DNA of 64,000 nt from the NCBI RefSeq assembly GCF_003234265.2, contig NZ_CP126256.1:3162001-3226000 (forward strand), given 5' to 3'. The notes under the pieces are model-generated. The model was not told where the DNA came from. It was given only the letters and a program-made list of their open reading frames with translations, and searched no databases. The first letter of the stretch is position 1. Every line of letters starts with the position of its first letter. This DNA is from Curtobacterium sp. MCSS17_015 (lineage in GTDB: Bacteria > Actinomycetota > Actinomycetes > Actinomycetales > Microbacteriaceae). Position numbers and translations under genes: made by a program. Of this stretch, positions 9,036 to 18,555 are shown piece after piece.

Positions 9036-9608
9036 TCATTCGAGGTTGGCGTGCCGCGGCCAGAGGTCGTCGGCGGAGTGTCCGCTGCGCTGCCAGAGCG
9101 CGTGGAACAGCGCGTCGCCGAGCAGGACGACGCCCTGCTCGAACAGGCTGCCCGCGTACTGCGCCGAGGCGGTGCCGGAGCGGTCGGTCTTCGTCGCGGC
9201 CGGCAGCACGAGGGTGACCTCGGCCAGCTCGGCGAGCGGCGACGACGCCGTGGTCGACACGGCGACGACCTGCGCGCCGACGTCCACCGCGGTGCGCGCG
9301 GCCTGCACGATGCCGCTGGTGGTGCCCGACCCGCTCGCGGTGAGCAGGACGTCGCCGGCCTCGATCGCGGGGGTCGTCACCTCGCCGACGACGTGGACGT
9401 CGAGCCCGAGGTGCATGAGGCGCATCGCGGTCATCCGCAGCGCGAGCCCGGACCGGCCAGCGCCGTGCACGAAGACGCGCTCGGCACCGTCGAGCAGGTC
9501 GAGGGCCCGGGCAGCGGGAGCCGGATCGCTCTCCCCGACCGCGTCGACGAGGTCGTCGAGTTCGTGGCTGACGAGGTCGAGCGAGTTGGCGAGCGTCTGT
9601 TCGGACAT
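9036..9608 (-). CDS. hxlB: 6-phospho-3-hexuloisomerase
   Basis: Isomerises hexulose-6-phosphate to fructose-6-phosphate, second step of the RuMP pathway. It is a single SIS domain of 190 residues, with phosphosugar motifs VFVHGAGRSGLALRM and LLTASGSGTTSGIV, and ends NLE. It is first in a two-gene operon with hxlA. The ATG at 9608 has a CAGGCT box six bases upstream (9615-9620) and no Shine-Dalgarno, suggesting a leaderless mRNA. A regulator gene diverges about 100 bases away and may control it. Confidence 0.92.
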   Translation of the reverse strand: MSEQTLANSLDLVSHELDDLVDAVGESDPAPAARALDLLDGAERVFVHGAGRSGLALRMTAMRLMHLGLDVHVVGEVTTPAIEAGDVLLTASGSGTTSGIVQAARTAVDVGAQVVAVSTTASSPLAELAEVTLVLPAATKTDRSGTASAQYAGSLFEQGVVLLGDALFHALWQRSGHSADDLWPRHANLE

Positions 9609-9708
9609 GTCTCGAGCCTGCGCCTGTCAGGTGCAGTGCGCCGCTACCCGACACGGCGGGCGTCCCGTCCGATCGGGTGGGCGGGCGCACCGTGCAGAGC
9701 AGGGCGGG

Positions 9709-9714
9709 TAGGTT
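9709..9714 (+). promoter_or_regulatory. TAGGTT -10 box that sets the regulator start
   Basis: TAGGTT lies seven bases before the in-frame GTG at 9722. Identical boxes precede the starts at 22373 and 26293. This favours GTG 9722 over the in-frame GTGs at 9677 and 9692 for the LuxR gene. Confidence 0.5.
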
Positions 9715-9721
9715 CGGCCTG

Positions 9722-10660
9722 GTGGACGACGAGACGGACCCGGAGACCGGCCGGGAGGCGCGTACCGCCCCCGACGACCAGGTGACGCCCGTCCCGGGGC
9801 CGGGTCGGGCCTCCCGTCCGGCGCTCCCTGCACCCGTCGGAGGCACCGTCGGCCACGCGAGCCGCGCTGAGGCGGCGGAACACGCGCGCGTCGTCGCGGA
9901 CCTGACCGACCGGCACTCGCTCACCCTCGAGTCGGTGCTCGCCGTCCTGCGCTCCCCCCGTGTCGGCGATGCGGCAGCCCGGGCGGAGGCGGTCGAGGTC
10001 GCGTCCGCGGCGCTCGTCGACCTCCGGACCTCGAGCGACCGACAGCGGGAGGTCCTGCTCGAGCCGGTGACGGGGGCGTTCTCCCGCCTCCGCGCCGACC
10101 TGCGTCCCCTCGTCCGGTTCGGTGACCTCGACGTGCAGTTCGTCGAGCCGCCCGCGACGGGACGGGCACTCCCCGGGGACGTCGCACATGCCGCCCGGGC
10201 GATCGTCCGGAACGCGGTGCTCACCCTCGTCGACGAGGGCAGCGCGAGCCGGGTCCGCATCCAGTGGGACTGCGACGGGAGGAACCTGCTCATGCAGTTA
10301 CGGGACGACGGTGCCGGGACGCATGACGTGCAGGACGACGCCATGCGGCCGATCGCCGAGCGGGTCGGGGTCCTCGACGGACGGATGCAGGTCGACTCGA
10401 CGCCGGGCTGGGGGTCCGTGCTCGACATCACGATCCCGCTCGACCCCGCCCCCGGATCGGTGTCGAGCCCGGACGAGGCCGACCTGACGCCCCGCGAGGC
10501 CGAGGTCCTGCGCCTCGTCGCAACGGGCGTCGGCAACCGCGAGATCGCGGACGGCCTCGGCATCTCCGTCAACACGGCGAAGTACCACGTGGCGAACCTG
10601 CTCCGGAAGCTCGGGGCGCGGACCCGGGCGGAGCTCGCGGCGCACGTGCACGCCGGCTGA
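9722..10660 (+). CDS. ATPase-domain/LuxR-type transcriptional regulator
   Basis: About 312-residue cytoplasmic protein joining a GHKL (HATPase-like) domain to a LuxR/NarL helix-turn-helix. Features: helical segment around 45-120, N-box-like ARAIVRNAVLTLV, G1-like RDDGAG, GWGSVLDITIPL, then LTPREAEVLRLVATG and NREIADGLGISVNTAKYHV. No phosphoacceptor histidine block, receiver or membrane segment is visible, so it is neither a standard kinase nor a standard response regulator. It diverges from hxlB and is the obvious candidate regulator of the RuMP pair. GTG 9677 would add 15 residues. Confidence 0.78.
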   Translation: MDDETDPETGREARTAPDDQVTPVPGPGRASRPALPAPVGGTVGHASRAEAAEHARVVADLTDRHSLTLESVLAVLRSPRVGDAAARAEAVEVASAALVDLRTSSDRQREVLLEPVTGAFSRLRADLRPLVRFGDLDVQFVEPPATGRALPGDVAHAARAIVRNAVLTLVDEGSASRVRIQWDCDGRNLLMQLRDDGAGTHDVQDDAMRPIAERVGVLDGRMQVDSTPGWGSVLDITIPLDPAPGSVSSPDEADLTPREAEVLRLVATGVGNREIADGLGISVNTAKYHVANLLRKLGARTRAELAAHVHAG

Positions 10661-10726
10661 GGCGGTAGCACCCGGGCGGTGGCGTCCTGCCGACGGCTCT
10701 GGCACGATCGGAGCGAGGGAGGTGTG

Positions 10727-11038
10727 ATGAACCCGCGTGTGCTGTTCCAGGACGTCAAGCCGGTCGACGTCGTCGCCTCCCTCGAAGACCTCCACGGCCC
10801 GGCAACCGGTCCGCTCGTGCTCCCGCTGGAGGTCTACTGGGGTCCGGAACCGCTGGTCGACCTGGCATCCACCTCGGACGTCGCCAAGGCCTACCAAGCG
10901 GTCCTCCGCGAGGGTGACACCAGAACTCAGGCGGCCCTGCTCGATCGGGACCTGCTCGTTCGGACATGGCCGGATCTCCTGCTGCCCGATCGCGTCCGCG
11001 CAGCGTGGGAGGCACATTTCCCGGAGTTGACGGCGTGA
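10727..11038 (+). CDS. Conserved small protein paired with AbiEii-type gene
   Basis: 103-residue soluble protein of unknown structure, beginning MNPRVLFQDVKPVDVVASLE. It has a good ribosome site (GGGAGG) six bases before its ATG. Its stop overlaps the next gene by four bases (GTGA), so the two are co-translated. It shows no winged-helix DNA-binding motif like classical AbiEi antitoxins. By position it would be the antitoxin or partner of the nucleotidyltransferase. I recall similar pairs in other actinobacteria; function is inference. Confidence 0.7.
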   Translation: MNPRVLFQDVKPVDVVASLEDLHGPATGPLVLPLEVYWGPEPLVDLASTSDVAKAYQAVLREGDTRTQAALLDRDLLVRTWPDLLLPDRVRAAWEAHFPELTA

Positions 11039-11715
11039 CCGACCTCCGCGCTGCGCAGCGAGAGGTCACCGCGCTCGTCCTGAGGACGGTCGGCGGACAG
11101 GGCTTCGTGCTCGCCGGCTCTGGCGCGATCCGCGAACACGGCCTCGTCGACCGGTCGACCCGCGACATCGACCTGTTCACCGACCGGTACGACCGCGAGT
11201 TGTTCCGTACCGCAGTCGAGGACGCGGTCGGCGTCCTCTCCGGACACGGCTACCGGGTCGACATCCGACGGCACGACGAGCTGTTCGCGCAGCTCCTGGT
11301 GACGTCCGCGCAGGGTGACCGTATGGAGATGGACTTCGGGTACGACTGGCGCGGCCAGGCCCCGGCGGATCTCCCGATCGGACCGGTGCTGGCCGCGGAC
11401 GACGCCGTCGCAGCCAAGCTCGACGCGCTCTACGGCCGCCTCGAGGTGCGCGACTTCATCGACGTGGACGCGATCCGGGCCTCCGGCAGGTGGACGGACG
11501 CCGATCTCCTGCGTCTCGTCGCTGAACGGGACGACGGGTACGACCCAGTCGTCTTCGCACAGCAACTCCGCCTCGTGACCCGCGTCGCGGACGACCGGTT
11601 CGCCGAGTACGGCGTCGCTCCGCCGGAGGTCGCCGCCCTCCGGCAGCGCGCGCTCGCCTGGGCCGGCGAGTTGGAGGACGAGACCGGCGGTCAGCCCGCC
11701 GGCGCGAACCGGTAG
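11035..11715 (+). CDS. AbiEii/AbiGii-type nucleotidyltransferase
   Basis: 226-residue member of the DUF1814/AbiEii nucleotidyltransferase group, whose characterised members act as toxins in type IV toxin-antitoxin or abortive-infection systems. The active-site layout is visible: Gly28-Ser29-Gly30 in LAGSGAIREHG, then Asp44 and Asp46 in RDIDLF; EMDFGYDW may give a further acidic residue. AAKLDALYGRLEVRDFIDV matches the family's C-terminal region. The GTG start overlaps the preceding gene. The 3' end overlaps kdpE by 25 bases on the opposite strand. Whether it is toxic is unknown. Confidence 0.78.
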   Translation: MTDLRAAQREVTALVLRTVGGQGFVLAGSGAIREHGLVDRSTRDIDLFTDRYDRELFRTAVEDAVGVLSGHGYRVDIRRHDELFAQLLVTSAQGDRMEMDFGYDWRGQAPADLPIGPVLAADDAVAAKLDALYGRLEVRDFIDVDAIRASGRWTDADLLRLVAERDDGYDPVVFAQQLRLVTRVADDRFAEYGVAPPEVAALRQRALAWAGELEDETGGQPAGANR

Positions 11716-12377
11716 CCCATGCCCGACTCGGTCACGAGGTAGCGCGGGTGCGACGGCTCCGGCTCGAGCTTCCGCCGCAACTGTGCCATGTACAACCGCA
11801 GGTACCCCGAGTCGTTGCCGTGCGTCGGACCCCACACCTCGGTGAGGAGCATCTCGCGCGTCAACAGCCGGTCCGGGTTCGTCACGAGGACCTCGAGCAA
11901 CCGCCACTCGGTCGGGGTCAGGCGGATCGCGGGACCGTCGGGCGCGGTGACCTGCTTGGCGACGAGGTCCACCACGAGGTCGCCGATCCGGATGGTGGGA
12001 GCCGCCTCGCCGCCGACGGGTGCCCGGCGTCGGCCGAGCGCCCGGAGCCGCGCGAGCAGCTCGTCCATCTCGAACGGCTTCGTCACGTAGTCGTCGGCCC
12101 CGGCGTCGAGGGCGTCCACCTTGTCGCCCGAGTCCGTCCGCCCGGACAGCACGAGCACCGGCACCTGTGACCAGCCACGGATGCCCTCGAGCACCCCGAT
12201 GCCGTCGAGCCGGGGCATGCCGAGGTCGAGCATGACGATGTCCGGCCGCTCGGTGATGACGGCGTCGATGGCGGCCCGGCCGTCCCGGGCGGTGACCACC
12301 TCGTACCCGCGGGCGTTCAGCGTCACGGCGAGCGCACGCACGAGCTGCACGTCGTCGTCCGCGATCAGGACCTTCAT
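11691..12377 (-). CDS. kdpE: Potassium-responsive response regulator KdpE
   Basis: 228-residue OmpR-family regulator, partner of KdpD, expected to activate the kdpFABC operon under potassium limitation or osmotic stress. The receiver has Asp7-Asp9, phospho-site Asp51 in VMLDLGMPR, and the conserved Lys in VTKPFEM. The winged helix ends VTESGMGYRFAPAG, with KdpE-like LTPTEWRLLEVLV. Its ATG overlaps the kdpD stop (ATGA). The 3' end runs 25 bases into the convergent AbiEii gene. Confidence 0.94.
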   Translation of the reverse strand: MKVLIADDDVQLVRALAVTLNARGYEVVTARDGRAAIDAVITERPDIVMLDLGMPRLDGIGVLEGIRGWSQVPVLVLSGRTDSGDKVDALDAGADDYVTKPFEMDELLARLRALGRRRAPVGGEAAPTIRIGDLVVDLVAKQVTAPDGPAIRLTPTEWRLLEVLVTNPDRLLTREMLLTEVWGPTHGNDSGYLRLYMAQLRRKLEPEPSHPRYLVTESGMGYRFAPAG

Positions 12378-14866
12378 CTGCCCACCACTCCCAGGTGCCC
12401 CGCGATCGGCAGTCGCACCACGACGGTGAGACCACCACCCGGGGTGTCGTCGACCTCGATCGTGCCGCCCATGCCCTCCGTGAAGCCCCGCGCGAGCGCC
12501 AGGCCGAGGCCGAGCCCGGTGTCGTTGTCGGTGTCCCCGAGCCGTTGGAAGGGCTGGAACACGTCCTCGCGCCGGTCCTCGGGGATGCCGGGACCACGGT
12601 CGGCGACGCGGAGTTCGACCCCGCCGGCGAAGGCGCTCGCCGCGATCCGGACCCGCTGGCCGTCGGGTGAGTACCGAACGGCGTTCGCGAGCAGGTTCAC
12701 GACGACGCGCTGCAGGAGCACCGGGTCGGCGAGGACGGGCGGGAGTTCGGCGGGCAGGTCGAGGTCGACGTCCTCCGGACCGAGTTCGAGCTCGTCCAGT
12801 GCGGGGGCGACGACCGTGTCGAGCGAGGTCGGCACGGGCGACGCGGCGAGCACCCCGGCCTGCACCCGACTGACGTCGAGCAGGTCGGCCAGCAGGACCG
12901 CCAGTTGCCGGAGGCTCTCGTCGGCGGTGGCGAGGAGGGCCTCCCGGTCAGCTTCGCCCAGCCGCACGTCACGCGCACGGAGGGACTGCACGGCGGCCGA
13001 CGCGGCCGCGATCGGTCGCCGGACGTCGTGGCTGACGGCCGCGAGGATGGCGCTGCGCACCCGGTCGACGGCCGCGATGCGTTCCGCGTCGACGGCGGTG
13101 CGGGTGAGCGCGCGGTGTTCGAGGGCCGCGTCGAGCTGCTGCTCGACGACCCGCAGCAACCGGCGCTGGGCCGGGTCGTCGGGCGCACCGGCGAACTCCA
13201 GGACGGCGCCGGACGGGAGGGTCGTGGCCGCGTCCGGCGCGTCGCCGAACTCGCCCGACGTGGCCGGGACCTCGTCACCCTGGCGGACGCGGACGCCCGC
13301 GTAGCCGAACGCCTCGCGGGTGCGCTCGACGAGGGCCTGGAGGGCGTCGTCACCGCGGAGGACGCTGCCGGCGATCCCGACGAGCAGCCCCGACTCGGCG
13401 GCCGCGCGACGGGCGGTGCGGGAGCGGCGGGCGGACCGGTCGACGACGAAGCTGACGAGGACCGCGCTGACGACGTACATGACGAGGGCGACGAGGTGCC
13501 ACGGCTGCTGGACCGTGACCTGGTGCAGGGGTTGCACGAAGAAGAAGTCGAGGCTCAGCCCGGACAGCACCGCGGCGAACACGGCGGGGAGCATGCCGCC
13601 GACGAGGGCGACGACGAGGACGAGCAGCTGGTACGCCAGGACGTCGACGGTGATGGAGTCCGGGTCGTTCCCGAAGGACAGGACCCAGGTCAGGAGCGGC
13701 CCGGCGACGAGCGACAGCATGAAGGCGGCGACGATCCGGGAGCGGGACAGGCTGCCACCGAGCTTCGGCAGGGCGAGTCCGCCACCGGCGCGTTCGTGCG
13801 TGACGACGTGGACGTCGATGTCCCCGGACTCGCGGATGACCGTGCTGCCGATGCCCGGGCCGGTCAACGCGGCGGCCAGTCGGCTCCGACGGCTGATGCC
13901 GATCACGATCTGGGTGGCGTCGACGGAGCGGGCGAACCGGACGAGCGTCGTCGGCACGTCATCGCCGACCACCTGGTGGTAGGTCCCGCCGAGCTGTTCG
14001 AGCAGGGCACGCTGCTTGCCGAGGGCACCGGGGTGCCGCTCGCGCAGGCCGTCGTTCGTGGTGACGTGCACGGCGGCGAGCTCGCCACCAGCGGAGCGGG
14101 CGGCGATGCGGGCACCGCGGCGGAGCAGGGTCTCGCCCTCCGGGCCCCCGGTCAGGGCGACGAGGACGCGTTCGCGGGTCTCCCACCGGTTCGCGATGCC
14201 GTGTTCGGCGCGGTAGCGCTTCAGGGCGTCGTCGACCTCGTCCGCGAGCCAGAGCAGGGCGATCTCGCGGAGGGCGGTGAGGTTGCCGAGACGGAAGTAG
14301 TTCGACAGGGCTGCGTCGACACGGGCGGCCGGGTAGACGAGGCCGTCGGACAACCGGTCGCGCAGGGCCTGCGGGGAGAGGTCCACGACCTCGATCTGGT
14401 CGGCGGCGCGGACCACGGCGTCGGGGACGGTCTCGCGCTGCACGGTGCCGGTGATCTCGCGGACGACGTCGCCGAGGGACTGCATGTGCTGCACGTTGAC
14501 GGTCGAGATGACGTCGATGCCCGCGGCCCGCAGCGCCTCGACGTCCTGCCAGCGCTTCTCGTGCGGGCTGCCGGGGGCGTTGGTGTGGGCGAGTTCGTCG
14601 ACCAGGGCGACCTCGGGGCGGCGGGCGAGGACGGCGTCGAGGTCCATGTCGTCGAGTGCGACCCCGCGGTGCTCGACGGTGCGGCGCGGGACCACCTCGA
14701 GCCCGTCGACGAGGGCGGCGGTGGCGGCGCGGCCGTGGGTCTCGACGACGGCGACGACCACGTCCCGACCGTGGTCGGCCATCCGGCGCCCCTCTTCGAG
14801 CATCGTGTAGGTCTTGCCGACGCCCGGGGCTGCACCGAGCAGCACCCGCAGCTTGCCTCGCTTCAC
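12374..14866 (-). CDS. kdpD: Potassium sensor histidine kinase KdpD
   Basis: 830-residue KdpD. The N-terminal KdpD domain has the Walker motif GAAPGVGKT (residues 11-19) and VDELAHTNAPGS; a universal-stress-like domain follows (about 235-370). Four transmembrane segments lie around 395-490, then a GAF-like region, the HisKA motif AAVSHDVRRPIAA (His613) and a HATPase domain (NLLANAVRYSPDGQ, DRGPGIP, GLGLGLALA). The GTG start at 14866 is preceded by AGGAGAGG; the ATG a few bases upstream is out of frame. An Abi_2-type gene on the opposite strand separates it from kdpC, which is unusual for kdp loci. Confidence 0.94.
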   Translation of the reverse strand: MKRGKLRVLLGAAPGVGKTYTMLEEGRRMADHGRDVVVAVVETHGRAATAALVDGLEVVPRRTVEHRGVALDDMDLDAVLARRPEVALVDELAHTNAPGSPHEKRWQDVEALRAAGIDVISTVNVQHMQSLGDVVREITGTVQRETVPDAVVRAADQIEVVDLSPQALRDRLSDGLVYPAARVDAALSNYFRLGNLTALREIALLWLADEVDDALKRYRAEHGIANRWETRERVLVALTGGPEGETLLRRGARIAARSAGGELAAVHVTTNDGLRERHPGALGKQRALLEQLGGTYHQVVGDDVPTTLVRFARSVDATQIVIGISRRSRLAAALTGPGIGSTVIRESGDIDVHVVTHERAGGGLALPKLGGSLSRSRIVAAFMLSLVAGPLLTWVLSFGNDPDSITVDVLAYQLLVLVVALVGGMLPAVFAAVLSGLSLDFFFVQPLHQVTVQQPWHLVALVMYVVSAVLVSFVVDRSARRSRTARRAAAESGLLVGIAGSVLRGDDALQALVERTREAFGYAGVRVRQGDEVPATSGEFGDAPDAATTLPSGAVLEFAGAPDDPAQRRLLRVVEQQLDAALEHRALTRTAVDAERIAAVDRVRSAILAAVSHDVRRPIAAASAAVQSLRARDVRLGEADREALLATADESLRQLAVLLADLLDVSRVQAGVLAASPVPTSLDTVVAPALDELELGPEDVDLDLPAELPPVLADPVLLQRVVVNLLANAVRYSPDGQRVRIAASAFAGGVELRVADRGPGIPEDRREDVFQPFQRLGDTDNDTGLGLGLALARGFTEGMGGTIEVDDTPGGGLTVVVRLPIAGHLGVVGR

Positions 14867-15030
14867 GTGCTCATCCTCTCCTGCTCGACGTTGACGACAC
14901 GTCCATCGACTGATATGTTGGACGCAATCGTTCCCGCCAAGGCTCGAGCTCACGCTTCCTCAAACCGGCGGGACTTTTCCGTTCCCGGCTCGCCCCAGGC
15001 CTCGACCCTCCGTCGTCCTCAAGGAGCCGC

Positions 15031-15798
15031 ATGCTGCACCACCCACTCGCTGTCTCGAGGTACCGGCACGAGCAGTTCCGACAGGCGCTGCGCGCCCACG
15101 ACCTTCCCGCCTCCGACGCCGACGTCGACCGCCTGCACGAGTTCGACGGGCAGCTCCGGATCGTGCTGCTCTCCTTGGTCGAGCGGATCGAGCTGGCGCT
15201 CCGCGGCCGCCTCGACGAAGCCGGCATCGACAGCGCCGGGCCCTTCTGGCACCTCGATCCGCGCTCGTTCCGGCAGCACGCCCCGCACGGCGTCCTCCGC
15301 GCACGCTTCTCGCAAGCGCTGGCGCGGTCGCACGATCCCGATCTGCGCGACCGGTCGCTCGACGAGGTCCCCTTCGCCGTCCTGGCCGAGGAACTCAGCC
15401 TCGGCACGCTGTCGCGGACCGCCGGAGCACTGGTCCTGCGAGTCCAGGGCGGGGTGGCACGGTCGTTCCGCACCCCCCAGCCGACCTTCCGCGCCACCGT
15501 GCAGCACATCACCCATGTCCGGAACTGCTGCGCCCATCACGCTCAGGTGTGGGGCCGCCCGCTGGGCGTCCCCACACCGCACTACCGGCAGCCGACCGAC
15601 CTGGTCGAGCGGCTGGCGGGAGCGCCGGTCCGGAGTCCGTACCGCTCGGCAGTGCTCATCGACCACCTCGCCGGGACGACGAGGCGGTCGTGTCCCCGCT
15701 CGTACGGGCTGACAGACCTCCTGGCGGCTCACCCGGACCTCCTCGACGGCCTCCGCCATCCGGTCGGGCAGCGTCGGTCGGACGAGGGAGCGGGGTGA
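15031..15798 (+). CDS. Abi_2-family (AbiD/F-like) HEPN protein
   Basis: 255-residue protein resembling the Abi_2 abortive-infection family. The diagnostic region is TFRATVQHITHVRNCCAHHAQVWGR, which holds an RxxxxH ribonuclease-type motif (Arg164 to His169). The N-terminal part also matches: HEQFRQALRAH and LLSLVERIELALRGRL. A strong AAGGAG lies five bases before the ATG. The gene sits alone, opposite in strand to the kdp genes on both sides and ending ten bases from kdpC. Predicted role: RNA cleavage on phage infection; not shown for this protein. Confidence 0.8.
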   Translation: MLHHPLAVSRYRHEQFRQALRAHDLPASDADVDRLHEFDGQLRIVLLSLVERIELALRGRLDEAGIDSAGPFWHLDPRSFRQHAPHGVLRARFSQALARSHDPDLRDRSLDEVPFAVLAEELSLGTLSRTAGALVLRVQGGVARSFRTPQPTFRATVQHITHVRNCCAHHAQVWGRPLGVPTPHYRQPTDLVERLAGAPVRSPYRSAVLIDHLAGTTRRSCPRSYGLTDLLAAHPDLLDGLRHPVGQRRSDEGAG

Positions 15799-15808
15799 GC
15801 GGGGCACC

Positions 15809-16411
15809 TCAGTGCGCCCGCGCCAGGGCCAGGTTCAGCTCGAGCACGTTCACCGCGGGGGCGCCGAGGAACCCGAGCTGGCGGCCGTCGGTGTGCTCGG
15901 CCACCAGCGCACGGACGTCCGCCTCGGACAGCCCGCGGGCGGCGGCGACACGGGACACCTGCTGCTCCGCGTACGCCGGGCTGATGTGCGGGTCGAGGCC
16001 GGAGCCCGAGGCCGTCAGCGCGTCCGCCGGGACCTCGGACGCGGGCACGCCGTCGGCCGCCGCGATCGCGGCTCGACGGTCCTCGACGGCCTTGGTGAGG
16101 TCGGGGTTGGACGGGCCGAGGTTCGACCCCGTGGACGCACCGGCGTCGTACCCGTCCTCGCCTGCGGCGGAGGGGCGGGACTGGAACCAGCGGTCGGCGT
16201 CCTCGCCGGCGAAGGACTGCCCGATGAGCGAGGACCCGACGGTCTTCCCCGACGAGTCGGTGATCATCGACCCGTTCGCCTGGGACGAGAAGGCCGCCTG
16301 GCCGACGCCCCACACCGCGAGCGGGTAGGCGACGCCGAGGACGACGGTGGACAGCAGGGTGAGGCGCACGGCCACACCACCGGAACGGAGGAAGGAACGA
16401 GTGGAAGTCAT
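15809..16411 (-). CDS. kdpC: K+-transporting ATPase subunit KdpC
   Basis: 200-residue KdpC with one N-terminal membrane segment (about residues 15-40) and a soluble outer domain containing [29 protein letters not shown] and the conserved [15 protein letters not shown]. It stabilises the KdpFABC complex and raises potassium affinity. The ATG overlaps the kdpB stop by four bases. Last gene of the kdpFABC operon. Confidence 0.95.
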   Translation of the reverse strand: MTSTRSFLRSGGVAVRLTLLSTVVLGVAYPLAVWGVGQAAFSSQANGSMITDSSGKTVGSSLIGQSFAGEDADRWFQSRPSAAGEDGYDAGASTGSNLGPSNPDLTKAVEDRRAAIAAADGVPASEVPADALTASGSGLDPHISPAYAEQQVSRVAAARGLSEADVRALVAEHTDGRQLGFLGAPAVNVLELNLALARAH

Positions 16412-18555
16412 GACGAGAACCCCGGGATGAGACCGACCACGAGGTCGATCAGTTTGATGCCGATGAATGGGACGATGACGCCGCCGAGCCCGTAGACGAG
16501 CAGGTTGCGGCCGAGGATCGACGACGCCGAGCCCGCGCGGTACCCGACGCCACGCAGCGACAGCGGGATGAGCGCCACGATGACGAGCGCGTTGAACACG
16601 ATGGCCGACAGGATCGCCGACGCCGGACTGTGCAGCCCCATGACGTTGAGGACGCCGAGGCCGGGGAACGCCACCTGGAACATCGCCGGGATGATTGCGA
16701 AGTACTTCGCGATGTCGTTGGCGATCGAGAACGTGGTGAGTGCTCCGCGGGTGATGAGGAGCTGCTTGCCGATCCGGACGACGTCGATGAGCTTCGTCGG
16801 GTCCGAGTCGAGGTCGACCATGTTGCCGGCCTCCTTCGCCGCGGTCGTCCCGGTGTTCATCGCGACGCCGACGTCCGCCTGCGCCAGGGCGGGGGCGTCG
16901 TTCGTGCCGTCGCCGGTCATCGCGACGAGGTTGCCGCCCTCCTGCTCCCGCTTGATGAGCGCGAGCTTGTCCTCCGGGGTGGCCTCGGCGAGGAAGTCGT
17001 CGACGCCGGCCTCGGCCGCGATCGCCTTGGCGGTGCGCGGGTTGTCCCCGGTGATCATCACGGTGCGGATGCCCATGCTGCGGAGCTCGGTGAAGCGCTC
17101 GGCGAGACCGTCCTTGACGACGTCCTTGAGGTGGACGACGCCGAGCAGTGCGACCTGCCCCGACGGGTCCTTCCGGGCGACGACGAGCGGCGTCCCGCCC
17201 TGGTCGGACACGTCGGCGACGGTCGCGTCGACCGCCGCGACGATGCCGGGGTCGGTGGTCCCCGCCCAGGCCATGACCGCGGCAGCGGCACCCTTGCGGA
17301 CCTCGGTGCCGTCCGGCAGGTCGACGCCCGACATGCGGGTCTGTGCGGTGAACGGCACCTCCACCGCACCGGCCGGGAGGCCCGTCACGGCTCCGGCGGC
17401 GAGCGCCAGGTCGACGATCGAGCGCCCCTCTGGCGTGCCGTCGGCAGCGCTGGACAGTGCGGCCGCGGCCGTGAGGTCGACCTCGCTCACGCCCGGCACC
17501 GGCACGAACCGGGAGGCCCGACGGTTGCCGTACGTGATCGTGCCGGTCTTGTCGAGCAGCAGCGTGGTGATGTCACCGGCGGCCTCGACCGCGCGGCCGG
17601 ACATCGCCAGGACGTTGTGCTGCACGAGCCGGTCCATGCCGGCGATGCCGATCGCGGACAGCAACGCACCGATGGTGGTCGGGATGAGGCAGACGAGCAG
17701 CGCGACGAGCACCGTGATGCTGACCGTCGAGCCGACGAGCCCGGCGATGGGCTGCAGCGTGAGGCAGACGATCACGAAGACGATCGACAGTGACGCGAGC
17801 AGGATGTTCAGCGCGATCTCGTTCGGCGTCTTCTGTCGGGCGGCGCCCTCGACGAGCCGGATCATCCGGTCGATGAAGGTCTCACCCGGGGTCGACGTGA
17901 TGCGCACCACGATCCGGTCGGACAGCACGCGGGTGCCGCCCGTGACGGCGCTGCGGTCGCCGCCGGACTCGCGGATCACCGGGGCCGACTCGCCCGTGAC
18001 GGCCGACTCGTCGACCGAGGCGATGCCGTCGACCACGTCACCGTCGCCCGGGATCACCTCACCGGCGACCACGACGACGAGGTCGCCCTTCGCCAGGTCG
18101 ACGGACGCGACGTCCTCGGTCGGTGCCGAGAGCGCGGCCGGGTCGGCGGACGAGTACCCGACGACGCGGCGGGCGCTGGTCGTCGACCGGGTCTTCCGCA
18201 GGGTGTCGGCCTGGGCCTTGCCCCGGCCCTCGGCGACCGACTCCGCCAGGTTGGCGAACAGCACGGTCAGCCACAGCCAGACGGCGATGACGATGGTGAA
18301 CGACGACGGGACGGGGGCGCCGGAGTCGGTCGCACCTCCCGTCCGGCTGAACGGCTCGACGACGGCGGTGACCGTCGTCAGGGCGGCGCCCACCTCGACG
18401 AGGAACATGACCGGGTTCTTCCACATCAGCCGGGGGTCCAGCTTGCGGAACGCGCCCGGGAGGCCCGCCGCCAGTTGGCGGGGTCCGAATGCGGACGAGC
18501 GGGTGGCCGGCCGGGGGGCCGGGGTCACCTCCGGTTCGGAGGTCGTGGTGCTCAT
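16408..18555 (-). CDS. kdpB: K+-transporting ATPase ATP-binding subunit KdpB
   Basis: 715-residue P-type ATPase that energises potassium uptake through KdpA. The phosphorylation site is Asp335 in [16 protein letters not shown] and [18 protein letters not shown] mark the actuator and hinge motifs. Hydrophobic segments lie near 40-110, 255-310 and 610-710. The Ser phosphorylated in the E. coli protein falls in the TGES loop, also present here. Start ATG 18555 overlaps kdpA (ATGA). Three copies of the GGGAGGCCCG 10-mer lie in this gene. Confidence 0.96.
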   Translation of the reverse strand: MSTTTSEPEVTPAPRPATRSSAFGPRQLAAGLPGAFRKLDPRLMWKNPVMFLVEVGAALTTVTAVVEPFSRTGGATDSGAPVPSSFTIVIAVWLWLTVLFANLAESVAEGRGKAQADTLRKTRSTTSARRVVGYSSADPAALSAPTEDVASVDLAKGDLVVVVAGEVIPGDGDVVDGIASVDESAVTGESAPVIRESGGDRSAVTGGTRVLSDRIVVRITSTPGETFIDRMIRLVEGAARQKTPNEIALNILLASLSIVFVIVCLTLQPIAGLVGSTVSITVLVALLVCLIPTTIGALLSAIGIAGMDRLVQHNVLAMSGRAVEAAGDITTLLLDKTGTITYGNRRASRFVPVPGVSEVDLTAAAALSSAADGTPEGRSIVDLALAAGAVTGLPAGAVEVPFTAQTRMSGVDLPDGTEVRKGAAAAVMAWAGTTDPGIVAAVDATVADVSDQGGTPLVVARKDPSGQVALLGVVHLKDVVKDGLAERFTELRSMGIRTVMITGDNPRTAKAIAAEAGVDDFLAEATPEDKLALIKREQEGGNLVAMTGDGTNDAPALAQADVGVAMNTGTTAAKEAGNMVDLDSDPTKLIDVVRIGKQLLITRGALTTFSIANDIAKYFAIIPAMFQVAFPGLGVLNVMGLHSPASAILSAIVFNALVIVALIPLSLRGVGYRAGSASSILGRNLLVYGLGGVIVPFIGIKLIDLVVGLIPGFSS

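Noticed and set aside
12905..15712. 935-residue plus-strand frame
   Set aside because: Antisense to kdpD and then out of frame across the Abi_2 gene; an artefact of high GC3.
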